Assembly: GCA_029948255.1 (NCBI GenBank)
Contig: JALIZF010001762.1
Span: 477,501-541,500, forward strand
Direction of reading: 5' to 3'
Source: Telmatactis stephensoni
Lineage: Eukaryota; Cnidaria; Anthozoa; Actiniaria; Isophelliidae
Length of the DNA: 64,000 bases
Part shown: positions 49,597 through 61,460 of the stretch, in pieces
Layout: each line of letters opens with the position of its first letter
Position numbering within the stretch: the stretch's first letter is position 1
Program-made: the position numbers and the translations under genes
The notes under the pieces: generated by a model
Databases searched by the model: none
What the model saw: the letters and a program-made list of their open reading frames with translations, nothing else
What the model was told of the DNA's origin: nothing

Positions 49597-49881
49597 GTTA
49601 TTTCTGAACTGAAATTGCTACGCTCCGTTGTTCGAGGCAGAGGCAGCTATATAATTATAGCATTAATTGGACAGTTTGTAATCGGGCAGCTGCAAGAGCC
49701 GATCACATTAGACCTGTTTAGTAAAATGATCGCTACGCCATCAAGCGAACACTCAAGCTAAGAGAGCTTTCACTAACTTTTCTCTCCTTGTTTTACAAAA
49801 TTTGTCATTAGTTCACAATTTTACTGGTTAAGATCGTTTATCATGAAAATCGATTTCTCAGAAATTGTTATAGTTATGATT

Positions 49882-50038
49882 AATTGGTAACAGGACATTA
49901 TATCGTCCGATTCTGACAGTATATAATCATACTCCGAATAAACAAATTGGACTCCCGCTACGCGGTTGTCCAATAATGTTTATCTCTGGTATGATTACAG
50001 ACCGAATTGGACTCCGCTCAGTCCTATTACCATTATTG
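49882..50038. mobile_element. Palindromic MITE of the TTGGACT type
   Basis: GGTAACAGGAC ... AGTCCTATTACC ends, with the core ATTGGACTCCCGCTACGCGG. Same family as 4140-4318. Confidence 0.6.
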
Positions 50039-50385
50039 AATATACTCTGTAAAAATTCTGATTTTTGTTCAAATGTGGCCTTAAGTCCATGTTTTGTATC
50101 TGGGTCCATGTTTTGGAAGTCCAGTCCATGTTATGTTGGGCCCAGTCCAGTCCATGTTTTAGAACATGCCGTAAAAAGAGGACCATCAAGCTCGGCTAAT
50201 CACGACAATGTTGACGTAGGAGGTGGAGACATCTCAGCAAGAAGACAATTACGTGTGTAAATTTCGTTTGGTCAACCGTTTTGCATTTGTTTTAATCTTT
50301 ACCGCCATCATTATCGATCAATCAACTTAATAGTTGATTGTATTGAGCATTGTCTTCTTTTTTTGGCAATTATGTGCCTAATAAC

Positions 50386-50541
50386 GCACTCATTCTCAAT
50401 AGCGTTGCTAAGAAACTGGTTGTCAATAGCAACGCTAACACGTGCAGTCATAAAGCCAAATTTTGCTACTCTTGTGTCCGCGCTTATCTGCGTGAACGCT
50501 GTGCTAGTGAAAACGGAAAGATCTCATGTTTACGTTGCTAG
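50386..50541 (+). pseudogene. RING-finger-like Cys/His cluster in a short plus-strand frame
   Basis: The frame reads TCSHKAKFCYSCVRAYL, then SCLRC and a stop: the Cys-x-His-x3-4-Cys-x2-Cys ... Cys-x2-Cys half of a C3HC4 RING. No ATG and no first Cys-x2-Cys pair were found upstream. It overlaps direct and inverted GTTGCTA motifs, so it may be chance or a decayed fragment. It lies about 330 bp past the DENND5 stop on the opposite strand. Confidence 0.2.
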
Positions 50542-50873
50542 TGAGAACCAGTCATAAGTGGCGTTGCTATGGAGTCCTCCCTTGATCTGCAGTTTCTACA
50601 GCCCACTAACATAGATAATACAAACAATTGTCTGTGTAGAATAAAGTACATCTTATCTATCAAGAACCGGGCCTCCTGTGGTGAATCTACAAGGGTTACC
50701 ATGGGAGCATCTTCCCGCAGGCAAATTTCTAATGTGGGCTTCCTGTGGCAAGGCTATTCCCTGTTACAACAGGATACCCAAGGTTGCCCGCGAAGAATGG
50801 GTTAATGTAGCGCATTGTTTGTTCGTGGAGTTTCGTGACTGTGGTATTATATACAATCATACTTATAATACAT

Positions 50874-53536
50874 CTAAGATATCCCTTTAAGTAAAGATGC
50901 CTCTAAACTGATATTAAACTCTACCAAAGCAGCTAAAACGTCAACCAGGAACTGCACAAGACTGGAATCGCGGAAAAACGAACTTGTATCATACATGTTG
51001 GTTGCCGCTGGACAAATCGAAATTAGCTCAAGCCAGTTGTGAAGTAGGTGATCGCGGGCACCCAGGCAAACAAAGATCTGGAACTGAAGCAAAGAAATTC
51101 GCTACACAAGGCTCATTGCTGGAAAGGTCCCCATACCTTAACGTACGGGTCACTACCGAAAAAATCCCGCAACTTTAGTGGGAAAGAGGGGGTCATTTTA
51201 GGGCAGTGGCAGGGGCGGTTATTTAAAGTGGCTACATGCAATTTTAAGCACGTGAGCCCGCACGACCATGAGCATGCCCAACACTGGAACTTAAAGAATT
51301 GAAAAGGATACGGTCCTTTCTTTCTCTTCATTTCTTAATCTCTTTCAACGTCCCGTTTGCCTAACTCGAACACTCAACGATGGCTTATATGCGTCCAACA
51401 CCACTTCCCGTAGTGTACAATACACCGAATCGAAATATGGCGTCCAATTTGAATAATTATTGTTCTGGACTGACTAGCCTCTTATTCATGTGAAAACGCT
51501 TTTGTGTTTCCACGTGAACACGGGGTTAGTCAGTCCAGAACAATGGCAGTTTAGACTGGACGCCATATTTCGATTCGGTCAATTTACCTTTCCATCTTTG
51601 CCTATAGTCTGCGATGAATTGTTGATGCGAGTAATCATGGTACAAAAAGTCTTCTTGGCATTCATTAGATGTGCCGGGATTCCTGTGTCATCTTCGTTCA
51701 TCTGTAGATACTGATGAGCCTTCTCTGTAATGAAACGATAGAACAAATGAATACTCTCTATAGATAGCTACTTTGTTGCCCCGGGTATGGAGTTTTATCT
51801 AAGGAAAGGGGGACATATCCGAGGCCGAGGAATGGGTTTCGTGTACTGGAGTTTTGGACTCGACTCAATCCCCCGTGGTTAAACCTCTACCACAGGAAAC
51901 CCACTTCTCCAACTGAACCCCATAACCTTAAGTGGGACAACGATGGAGACTGGTACTAACCTAGGATATCCCAAATAAAAAAGTTATTACGAAACAGACG
52001 CGAGGACTTGAAACCACACTGGAACACCTGCAAAATCAAATGGAGCATGAGAAATCAGGTTGGATAGAAATGTGAATGCATGTTTAATAAAATAAATTAT
52101 TGAAAACTTCTGAAAACAAAGGAGACTGTTAAGGCACGGATGCATGATTCAACTTTTTCTGGGACAGTGCGCACAACACAGAGCTGAACCGTGTGTCCAC
52201 CTTGCAACAGTTTCAGGTTTAGGGTCGAGTTTTACTTCTGAAACATTTTCTTCAACGTCGCGCGCAACATGAAATGGTTGGAGACACACGGTGCAACTGT
52301 GATGTTTGTAATGTTGCAGAGAAAGTTGCACACATAAAGACCCACCTCTGCTTTACGACCATGTAATTTAATTATTATTAATCTTACAGGTCAGTAAATA
52401 ATCCTCTATTAAACGACCATTTTTTCATGCAATCTAAAGGAGTTTAGACTGTATGTCGTACCTGTTCTAATGCTTGACACAAACCACCATCTCCACATAG
52501 AAGATACGTTAAATTATCTCGCTGAATTAAAGAGAACATTAATGATTTTAACAATAAGTCGCGCCAATCTTGTTCTCGGAGCCATTATTTCGTACTGCGC
52601 ATGTTTGAGAAAAGATATTGGCCCAAATTGTGAGCATGCGTAGTAAGAAAGAATGGCCAGAGGACTAGATCCTTTGAGAAGAGATTCGTTTGAGTTTGTG
52701 AACGTGAAGGCGTGGCTGAAAAGTCATGCCATGTTGTGTAACAGGATATATTTCACTCGCCAGACCCAATTCAGGGAGATATCCATATTTAATAAGCTAT
52801 TCTGAATCCTTTAATTTACATTAAATCATGTCCTTTTTCTGTTTGTTCTATACCACTTTATTATTTTTCCACGTGCCCTTGTATCACTACAATACACACT
52901 AGCCCCCATAAGCTTACCTCTTTATCAGGTTTGTAGAAATATTTTACAATGTTGTTCACAGAATCCGCAACCTTTTCTTGGACATCTGGTATTCGCGTTC
53001 CTGAAAGGACGAAAAGACAGGTGTTCGTAATTCAAGAAAACAACCAAGGCAAGGGTAACCCAGCGGTTAGAGCGCCGAATCCCGGGCGGACTTGAGTTTG
53101 TCGGTTCGTTCTCTCCCTTTCCTTGAGGCTTTTCTCCTGGTCCTCTGGTTTTTCTCCCTCGGTAAAAATGAACCTTCAGATGAGAATTGTGCACATAGAA
53201 TATTAGAATGTAGTGTCCCCCTAATTAGTGTGCAAGCCCTTGAACACGTTGTACATTTTATTAAAGAGTTCTTAAATTTTGCTTTTATTTGTAGTAAACC
53301 TAAAATAAAAATTATTCCATGAAATTGCTCAATCCATTGTCCAGTAACCTTAACGATTAAACAAACCCCCTCCTTTCATCCCAGCGTAAGCCTCAAGTTG
53401 TCATCAGGCCTTAAAATCAGTGTTTTGCGGTATATTACGTTGATTCGAGTTCACTTACGTTCTCTATTTCTTCTAGAAAGCACAGGCGAACGTCTGGAAG
53501 GAGAAAGTCTGCAGATCTCTGCTAGATCGGTGTTTT
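50874..53536 (-). CDS. DENND5: DENND5 (Rab6IP1)-like Rab exchange factor, C-terminal exons (partial gene)
   Basis: DENND5 proteins are Rab GDP/GTP exchange factors with DENN, RUN, PLAT and RUN domains; this is the 3' end. Exons: 53459-53536 (Ser/Arg-rich, less certain), 52918-53000 (TRIPDVQEK... YFYKPDKE), 52462-52521 (RDNLTYLLCGDGGLCQALEQ), 51961-52027 (VFQCGFKSSRLFRNNFFIWD), 51588-51724 (KAHQYLQMNEDDTGIPAHLM...), and the terminal exon 50874-51083 (FQIFVCLGARDHLLHNW ... NISLEASLLKGIS, TAG stop). Phases agree throughout. The LLCGDGGLCQALEQ and GFKSSRLF segments are typical of a RUN domain, and the SSQTIGKDGK/FQIFVCLGARDHLL junction recalls the DENND5A/B C-terminus. The family name is from memory of these motifs. 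The DENN and PLAT exons were not found in the window and should lie beyond 64000. Confidence 0.75.
51422..51586. mobile_element. Foldback MITE abutting a DENND5 splice donor
   Basis: ACCGAATCGAAATATGGCGTCC pairs with GGACGCCATATTTCGATTCGGT, and TTCTGGACTGACTA with TAGTCAGTCCAGAA. The right end reaches within a few bases of the donor of the exon at 51588-51724 (GGTAAATTGACC). Confidence 0.75.
53050..53296 (+). mobile_element. tRNA-derived SINE, diverged copy
   Basis: CCCAGCGGTTAGAGCGCC head, a body with CTGGTTTTTCTCCCTCGG-like sequence, then AGTGTCCCCCTAATTAGTGTG. It matches the SINE at 25964-26295, in a DENND5 intron 50 bp from an acceptor. Confidence 0.65.
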
Positions 53537-54021
53537 CTAGAGAACCAATGATCAAATAGATATGTCATTGGAATGGAATGCATAAAAATATTTGTTGTGA
53601 TTTTGAATGATATTTTTGACTTTCTTGCGCGCAGGTGTTGGAAAAGGAAAAACTGAAATTAGTGGTGATGATGATAATGATGATGACAATAGTAGCGATG
53701 ATTTCAATGATAACAAGTCTAACAGTGATGAAGATGATAATACACTTAATTATCTCCATTTTGAAATCACTGGTGATTTCTGCAATCTGATTGGTTAAAA
53801 AGTGTGCGATTAATTCCTAAATTGCATCCTTTTGCTTCATTAATCGCATCTTTTTTTTCCAACCAATCACAAAACAGTGTCTTTTATTATCAGCCAATCA
53901 TATACAAGAATCAAAAAAGCCATTTGATTGCTGTCAAGCTGTGGGATTTTTTTCCTTGAACCTGTTTTCACATTTTTGTTACAAAAGTAGAGCAAAAAAG
54001 TTGAGATTTCAAAATGGATAT

Positions 54022-54178
54022 GAATTAATTGGTTAATGAACTTCATGTCGTGCAATTTTGGGTTTGAATCTAGCACTCGTGATTATCAAACTGCACTCCC
54101 GCTACGCGGTCGTGCAGTTTTGTAATCACTCGTATGATTTCGGCCCAAATTGCACTCCACTCAGTTTAATTACCATTA
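54022..54178. mobile_element. Palindromic MITE of the GCACTCCCGCTACGCGG type
   Basis: Has the same central CTCCCGCTACGCGG word as 49882-50038 and ends in TTTAATTACCATTA, mirrored loosely by TTGGTTAATGAA at the left. Upstream of the DENND5 exons found. Confidence 0.5.
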
Positions 54179-54648
54179 TGTATCATATACCCTTGTCGAT
54201 ACGCGCGCTCTGATTGGCTGAAAGCTGTGCTTTACCAGAGAACGGAGCACAGTTCTGATGTCAGCAGCGCGAGCTCGACCGCGCGCGCGCCTTTTGAATT
54301 TTTGTATGGAGAAAATCGGAGAAAAAACTTTTTCTCTTGAATATTTACTTAAATATATATAACAAAACAAATATACTTCTTTCGTGCTCTCGTCACTTCC
54401 TGCGTGCTGTTAATTCCACTTCATAACCAATCGGTTTTTTTAGTGAAGGCTGATCAACTCGATCAATATATTCTATTTAGCAATATTAACGTCATCAATT
54501 GAAAATCCATTGAAGAAATATCGATCCTACACGTACACGTTGACACGTTTTCTTTTCAAGTTACGGGCCGGTACGGATACGGGTACGGGAATGTTTTCAT
54601 TAAAAACACAAACTGTTTAATATTCTCGTTTGTGTGGCTGACAACAAC

Positions 54649-54782
54649 GATATGCTGTTTACTACTTCATGTATGACCCCATGAAATGGCACCATTCAAG
54701 TTACACTATTGTAAATCAGTAAAATCTTATTGTAACTTGAATAACGCCATTTCATGGGTTCATACATAAAGTGGTAACCGAT
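54649..54782. repeat. Hairpin, about 130 bp
   Basis: TGTATGACCCCATGAAATGG pairs with CCATTTCATGGGTTCATACA; AAGTTACA pairs with TGTAACTT. Confidence 0.6.
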
Positions 54783-55104
54783 AAACTTATATTACAAACT
54801 GTTTATTTAGTGATGCGATTCGCCCGAGGGCAGGTACTGAAATTACAAAAGGATATAAGGACCCTACAAGGTAAATTACTAAAGTGAACCAAAACTAAAA
54901 TAGTATTGAGTGAAGCAAAACGGGAACTAGTTGTTTAATAAGCTATAATAATCAAATATATGCAAAAGGAAACAAGGGATTAATGTATAAATATTCTATT
55001 TTAAATAGGCCTATTCTATTAATATATATTTCAAGGGTTTAAGTAAAACAACTCGAGTTCAAACTACTCAACCGTTATATCATTGCATACTTTATTGTCT
55101 ACAA

Positions 55105-55688
55105 TGACCACCTATGTACAATGACCACCTCTGTACAATGACCAACTCTGTACAATGACCACCTCTGTACAATGACCATCTCTCTACAACGCCCATGCAC
55201 CTCTGTACAATGACCAACTCTCTACAACGACCACCTCTTGACAATGACCACCTCTTGACAATGACCACCTCTTTACAATGACCACCTCTCTACAATGACT
55301 ACCTCGCTACAATGACCACCTCTCTACAATGACTACCTCTGTACAATGACCACCTCTCTACAATGACTACCTCGCTACAATGACCACCTCTGTATACAAT
55401 GACCACCTCTGTACAATGACCACCTCTCTACAATGACTACCTCTGTACAATGACCACCTCTCTACAATGACCACCTCTCTACAACGACCACCTCTCTACA
55501 ATGACTACCTCTGTACAATGACCACCTCTCTACAATGACCACCTCTCTACAATGACCACCTCTCTACAATGACTACCTCTGTACAATGACCACCTCTCTA
55601 CAATGACCACCTCTGTACAATGACCACCTCTCTACAATGACTACCTCTGTACAATGACTACCTCGCTACAATGACCACCTCTCCACTA
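55105..55688. repeat. 17-bp minisatellite, about 0.58 kb
   Basis: About 34 copies of TCTCTACAATGACCACC with alternation of TCTCTAC/TCTGTAC and GACCACC/GACTACC variants in higher-order order. Confidence 0.9.
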
Positions 55689-56479
55689 CGGCCTCTTCTT
55701 TCTGTTTCTAGAATGGATGAATTAGAGCGGTTCGACTGTAAAATCATGAATACCACGTCTAAAGAATCGCTTTTTTGCCATAGCATAACTTAAATATTGT
55801 GAAACTAGTTCACATTTAACGTAATTCTATAATATTCAGGTGTTGTGGTTGTGGTTGTGGTTATGATAAGTTCGAGGGGGCTTCAAAAAATCAAAATTGC
55901 GTGGGACTGAAAGGGAATTTTTTATTATTATCTTTACTACTACTACTTAATAATTCAATTAATCAATAATTAATTATTGTCATAATCATTATTATCATAT
56001 CGTTATGAAAACTGATATAAACAGCAGTACAACTAAAGGACGTTTTTTGTTGTAATGTCACTTAATGGAATAAGAAAATGAATCTATTTTTATCGACAAA
56101 AATGATCTACGTCATCAACAGTTGATCAACTGACACTCAAAGACCATGGAGCCATCGTCCGAGACAATTACGTCAAAGGAAGTCTTAAACAAACTTCAGG
56201 GACTTGCTTTATTCTATATAAGGTTTTTATCTAGTTAATATCAGATTTTATAATTTCAAAGGGAAGATAACAGGAATATAAATAGGAAGCATATTCTAGA
56301 GATAAGTGCGAGACTCAACAAGATAGCAAAAATCGTGCCCCCCCTTCGTTGACTGTGACGTTATATCTATAGCAGTATAAACTATTTTTATTGTTCTGTA
56401 AGAGCCTATTAAACAACTTAATAGTGCTACATAGTTCCACATCCTTTGTCTTTCATTGTTAAATTAGCGCTTTTATCAA

Positions 56480-56632
56480 TAGAGCGATAGCACTAAAAGT
56501 ACTAACAAGTACTAACTAAAACGTACAAATAGTACTAACGAAACAATAGAAAACAAAGGGTTTTGCTACTATTTGTCTCTATTTAGTTGCTAAGTTATTT
56601 CACGGTTTTAGTGTTATCGCTCTATTTAGTTA
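56480..56632. repeat. Foldback repeat
   Basis: AGAGCGATAGCACTAAAA pairs with TTTTAGTGTTATCGCTCT. It overlaps the start of a plus-strand frame (56587-56871), which I therefore do not call a gene. Confidence 0.6.
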
Positions 56633-57576
56633 GCACTGCTACGTGCTTTTTCAGATCATTGCGCTTTACCGCTTTACAATTGGTTTTGGGAAAGTTAAAA
56701 AACATCAGACAAAAAGGACTTGAATTGACGCTAAAATCTACTTACATAAATAGGGGTGTCGAATGGTTGCCGCGAAAAGTCAGTCTCGCAAGATTTCAGT
56801 CAAATTCTCGATTTTTCGCAAAAAGCCGTCTTAGATTAGAAAACAGAGGAAATAGGCGAAAAAGCGTGTAGGGCTCGAAAAGATACGCCTTGTATCGAGT
56901 CTCGCAAAGTCTTGCTACGACAATTTGACATTCCTTTGAGTATAAATCTACTTCTTGGAATTGTCTGTCCCTTGTTACGTTGGTAGAATAGGAAGACTAA
57001 AGACGAGTCGAAGTAAGCGGTTAGGGAAAACCCCTGTGAAGAAAATATTTAACTCAAGTGTTTGAAGGACTTTATTTTCAACTTGTGTTGCATGGGGTAA
57101 AATATTATTCAATAACTAGAATCTTCGTTGTGGAAACTTGATTAAAAAAATCATGTAACTAAGCAAATTGACGCAAGAAGATTAGAAGAAAAATTGTCTA
57201 GGTGCGATCATGGGAATAAAAAATAAAAATAAAAAGTTGTTGATAAAAAATTGCCACAGAGACTAAATAAATCCAATATTTTTATTAGCTTACGATAAAT
57301 AGCATTCTTATAAATAAGCAAATTAAATTATTTGACATTTTCTTCATCAGTTAAGGCTATGTACAAAATAATATATAGACATAATAACGGAAATAACTCT
57401 AGACATACAATTTAGTTCACTGTCACGTGATTGGTGAACTGTTAGTTCACGTGTCAACAAGCACGAGTGAAGCCCGTGTGAACTCCGTGAACTGACGTTC
57501 ATAATGTTAAACTAAGCGAAAGCGCCTATTGTGTTATTATTCTACATTGTCTTGTCCAGAGTTCCGCTTCCTTTTT

Positions 57577-57810
57577 TCTGTACAAGATAATTTTCATTGT
57601 ATAGTTTTTGAGTTCATTTTTAGTGATCCACTGATCTTTGTCTTGAACGTTTGTCCCGGTCTTCACATTGAAAATGTATCTTACACCGCTTTTTTTCTGT
57701 ACAAGATGAATTTTTATTGGATAGTTTTTAGTTCCTTTTTAGTGATCCATTGATCTTTGTCTTGAGCGTTTGCCTTTTGCTTTCACATCGAAAATGTATC
57801 TTACACCACT
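57577..57810. repeat. Tandem duplication in the GTPase 3' flank
   Basis: Two copies of about 115 bp (CTGTACAAGAT...TTTAGTGATCCA...ATCTTTGTCTTGA...AAAATGTATCTTACACC) just downstream of the GTPase stop; the second in genomic order holds the AATAAA. Confidence 0.75.
57713..57718 (-). terminator. Candidate polyadenylation signal of the GTPase gene
   Basis: AATAAA on the minus strand about 210 bp after the stop codon. It lies in one copy of a two-copy tandem duplication of about 115 bp (57577-57810). Confidence 0.45.
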
Positions 57811-57928
57811 GAGTTCAGCTAGCTTTGTACAAGAAGTATATATGTAAAAGAACAAGTTATTTTTTCTGCTGTCTATTGAATGCGTAGGCTTCCATCATCT
57901 TAAAAATATTCACTTTGCGTTACATACT

Positions 57929-58585
57929 TCAAAACCCCGTGGTGCTTGACGTTCTCCTAACGTGTTCGTTATTTACAACAGCTATTTGTCCCAGAAGAGC
58001 ACAAAAAACACTGTTCACATTAATCCCATACTTCGCTGAAGTTTCTGATCTCACGACATTTTGACCTCGAACAAGTCCTGTAACTTCGTTTCTTATTTTC
58101 TCTCGGGTTTCTTTGCTTACTAAGTCTGTTTTATTGCCTACAATAAGCACTGGAACTTCAGTTGTTCCCTTAATGTCTGTTATTTCCCGCTGAAGCCGTA
58201 AAACTTCCTCTATAGTGCTCTCATCGTCCAGTGAGTAAACCAAAATAAAGGCATCTCCACGCTCAATCGTTAGTCTCTTCATGGCTGGAAATTGGTATGA
58301 TCCAGCAGTGTCTAAAATCTCAAAAAATGCCCCAAAATCTTTGTTTAGAGACACAGACTTCTCGTAAACATCTTCCACTGTAGGAATGTAGTCTCGAGGA
58401 AAATCGTTCAACACAAATCTTTGGATTAGAGAAGTTTTTCCAACGCCGCCAGGACCAAGAACGACTACTTTGAAGACAGAGCGAGGCAGGGAAAGTACTT
58501 CCCATGATGAATGTCTGCGTACTTTGTTCTTCAAAGTCTTTAGTCTCGTCTTCATCCTTGCAGAAGAGCAAACGATGGCCCACAA
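57929..58585 (-). CDS. Intronless Ras-like small GTPase (Di-Ras/RASD-related), no CAAX
   Basis: Single 218-residue reading frame, ATG at 58585, stop at 57929-57931. G1 GPGGVGKT (44-51), switch I YIPTVED with Thr69, G3 DTAGS (92-96), G4 NKTD (151-154), G5 TSAK (182-185) are all present, so it should bind GTP. The residue matching Ras Gln61 is Ser96, followed by YQFPAMKRL; Ser here and the FPAM motif are features of Di-Ras and RASD proteins and predict slow intrinsic hydrolysis. It ends in SSTTGF with no prenylation box, so membrane attachment must come from elsewhere, perhaps the basic N-terminus (KTRLKTLKNKVRR). An alternative start is Met11. TATAAATA lies 204 bp upstream and AATAAA about 210 bp downstream of the stop. 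It may be a retrocopy-derived gene, inferred from lack of introns. Confidence 0.9.
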   Translation of the reverse strand: MWAIVCSSARMKTRLKTLKNKVRRHSSWEVLSLPRSVFKVVVLGPGGVGKTSLIQRFVLNDFPRDYIPTVEDVYEKSVSLNKDFGAFFEILDTAGSYQFPAMKRLTIERGDAFILVYSLDDESTIEEVLRLQREITDIKGTTEVPVLIVGNKTDLVSKETREKIRNEVTGLVRGQNVVRSETSAKYGINVNSVFCALLGQIAVVNNEHVRRTSSTTGF

Positions 58586-58788
58586 AACTCCTGAGTTCCC
58601 TATCTTGCCGACGAATACTTTACAGTGTCAACAACTCTTTTGAAAAGAAAATTTCTTCGGATCGTAACTCTCCAGACAATCGTCACAAATGTCTCCACCA
58701 GTCGTTGTGTTTGTTTCACAATTGAATTTCTAGTCCTCTCGCTGAGATCGTTCTACTTGACTGACTGTCGTGAACTCGGCTGTCAGCG

Positions 58789-58796
58789 TATTTATA
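58789..58796 (-). promoter_or_regulatory. TATA box of the Ras-like GTPase gene
   Basis: The minus strand reads TATAAATA, 204 bp upstream of the ATG at 58585, with no intervening in-frame extension of the CDS. Initiation about 30 bp downstream would give a 5' leader of about 170 nt. A perfect TATA box suggests regulated rather than housekeeping expression. Confidence 0.6.
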
Positions 58797-60859
58797 CCGC
58801 AACAGGAAAAATGTCAATAATGTAATCGGGATATTTTTGGAAGGCGGAGGGGAATTCAATTTGCAAGCTTTCAGTGATGTTGCAATAAGACGCTGGATCA
58901 AATGTTATAAGCATGCTGTGAGGATAGTTATCAATTTATCAAACTGTCTTTTATACAGGAAACAAACGCGACATTGCAGCGTAAAAAAAGAAAGACTTGT
59001 GCAGTTTTAGCGTTAAAAAATATGATGAGTTTAAAGTTGAAAAGTTTGAAGTTTAACACTTAAGCGCGTTTGAAAATACCCCAATTGATATTTGCACTAT
59101 ATAAGTGAATAAATTAATTGTTATTAAAAGTTGTAAAAAAATTACCCTGACTTAGCGGAATTCCCCTTTTTATACAAAAAAATTCTAGCAATACTAGCAA
59201 CTTCAACAACAGAAAAGTAATATAATGTAATAATGTACATTTTAAATAATAATAATAATCTTTATTGAGGAAACTTTTCCATTTACAATTATTTTCAAAA
59301 AGGACCTCAAAATAAGCAAACATAACAAGTAGACAATTTACAAAAAATCATACTTTTGCTTTTGCAAAATCTTTTTGACGATATTGCTTGCAGGTTTACT
59401 TTCAGGAATTCCACAGGGATTTTTCCCTGGAATACTATATTAGCTTTTTTCCAAAACTACAAACGCCCGTCTCATATTTCGAAAGAAAAAAGTCAAGTTA
59501 TCTTTTGGAAAAATGAAAACAGCAAAAAAATTATGTAATATTTTTTTTGTACATTGAAGAATTTGCCGTTTCACATCCAAGCGAGTCAGGGCTTGCTCCA
59601 AATGTTCCAATATGACGTTGCATGTAAACTGAAGCAAACCGGAAAAAATACTTTTGTCTGAATACTGATAGCAATAGCGTAAAAAATAAAAATAAACATG
59701 ACGAGAATTAATTATCTCCCAATAAACTTTTATCCAGTATCGAAGAATTTGGGAAAATTTTCAAATTTTTAAATTTCACAAACGCGCTCCTACAATCCAA
59801 AATGGCGCGAAAATATCACCAAGCCAGACAATACCACGCAATATTCAACTACGCCTCCAAAAGGCGAAAGTTCAACTTTTTCCACGTTATTACTCTTTGG
59901 AATAGATAAAACAAAAGAGGGAGGCCATAATTATAAAAGAAGAAATAATAACAAAATTGTTTATAAATGAGAAACAATCATGAGAAGCTTCACGAGCACA
60001 ACAGTCTCAAGATAATCAATCATCGATAGTATCCAACCGACACCGAAAAAATCGACAGCTAGACACCGCAAACTCTTCAAACTCTACAAAATCAGTCTAG
60101 CGGGTTGAGTAGCTAGCATCGTTAAGAGCTATAACACTTCCTCCTAATCTTCCTTTGGTTACCGGTTACCTCAAGAATTAAACAAGTGTCAAGGTTAAAC
60201 AAAGACACAAAATTTTTAAAAGAGAGTTTTAAGAAACAATGTTAGTGCAGTTAAAAACCCTTTCTAGCTTTTCCTCCAAAAGAATCTTCTTGTAAATTTA
60301 AATAAATGAAAAATTATTGAACAAGGAACAGCTTTGGAAGTTTTTAATTAGTAAATGGTCCGGAAAACGTCTAACAACACATAAAAAATACGTATCGTAA
60401 AAAGAAGAGTGAAAACGGTAGAACATCCGTTTTTCAAACTAGTTCATTTTTTGCTGTATTAGCAGCATTTTCAATAAGACTACTTGTGTTTATCACCAAT
60501 TCTCAACTATGGCAAGAGATATTTTTGAAAAAGCTGATTCTGGGGTTTGAAAAGCATCTTTGAAGGTCAAGAGGGAGACTAAAGCAAGAAAGATAGATAA
60601 CAGGGATATTCAAATTATTGCAAAACAAAGATAAAACAGATGATAAAAAAGGAAATATTTTGAAAGATGTTTATACCTCTGCAGCAGAAAGGAAAATTAA
60701 ACACGAATTTAAAACTAATACATCTCGACAACAAAGTTCTGGTAACATTAAGATGCTGTAGTTGACTCTGCAATTGATTTTTCAGCAGATAAATACATTT
60801 TTGCAGATTCATTGTGAAAGAGTGACAAAAAGACGATAAATTATTGCAGTGTCATAAAT

Positions 60860-60915
60860 GAATAAATGAAAGCCTTTATTTACGTATCACTAATTGGGGA
60901 CAGGAGTGTCAATTG
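60860..60915 (-). mobile_element. 3' fragment of the same SINE
   Basis: The minus strand reads CCTGTCCCCAATTAGTGATA followed by ATAAAG and an ATTCATTTAT tail, like the 3' end of the SINE at 25964-26295. Confidence 0.4.
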
Positions 60916-61460
60916 ACTCAATTAACATTGCACTAACTCATCGTAAAATGTGTTTAAAACCAGACTAGACAAGAAGAACGTAAACTTCAAGAGAAATTAC
61001 AGAAACCTCAAGAATTGCAATCATTTGACAATCCTTTTTATTGACAAGAAGAAATTAATTAACATAAATTACGAAAGGAAATCGCAAAGCTTCCCCGGGA
61101 AACTGCTTACACAACCCTTGCACAGTTAAAGAAAAAAAGAAATTCCACGCCTACGATAACCCGAGTAATATAAATAATAAACTAATAGCTGCTTTCCTTA
61201 ACGGAACATTAAAGAAAAACTAAACATGATTTTGCCATGAGAAATGTTCGTATGCTTGCCGCTTCCTTAAAAAGCAATATTAGTCAATATTACTTTGATA
61301 CCACTATCTATTAAATCACACGAAAAGATAAAATACATACGTTCTTTTACGTAGGACGCATAAGTTATATATAGTTTAGAACGTTTTGAGAACGTTTTGA
61401 GAAGCTAACAGATGTTACTGAACAAAAGGAGTAGGTTGACCAATAGAGGTAGACCCCATG

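Larger units (their letters stand above)
53537..57500. other. Probable DENND5 intron, left part
   Basis: No exon recognised. Holds the MITE at 54022, a CGCGCTCTGATTGGC word at about 54207, the hairpin at 54649, the 17-bp minisatellite and the foldback at 56480. Otherwise AT-rich. Confidence 0.4.

Noticed and set aside
49927..50260. Overlapping frames on both strands
   Set aside because: They overlap a palindromic MITE and short GTCCATG repeats; no domain seen.
56587..56871. 94-codon plus-strand frame with a hydrophobic start
   Set aside because: Its start lies in a foldback repeat and the rest lacks any recognised feature.
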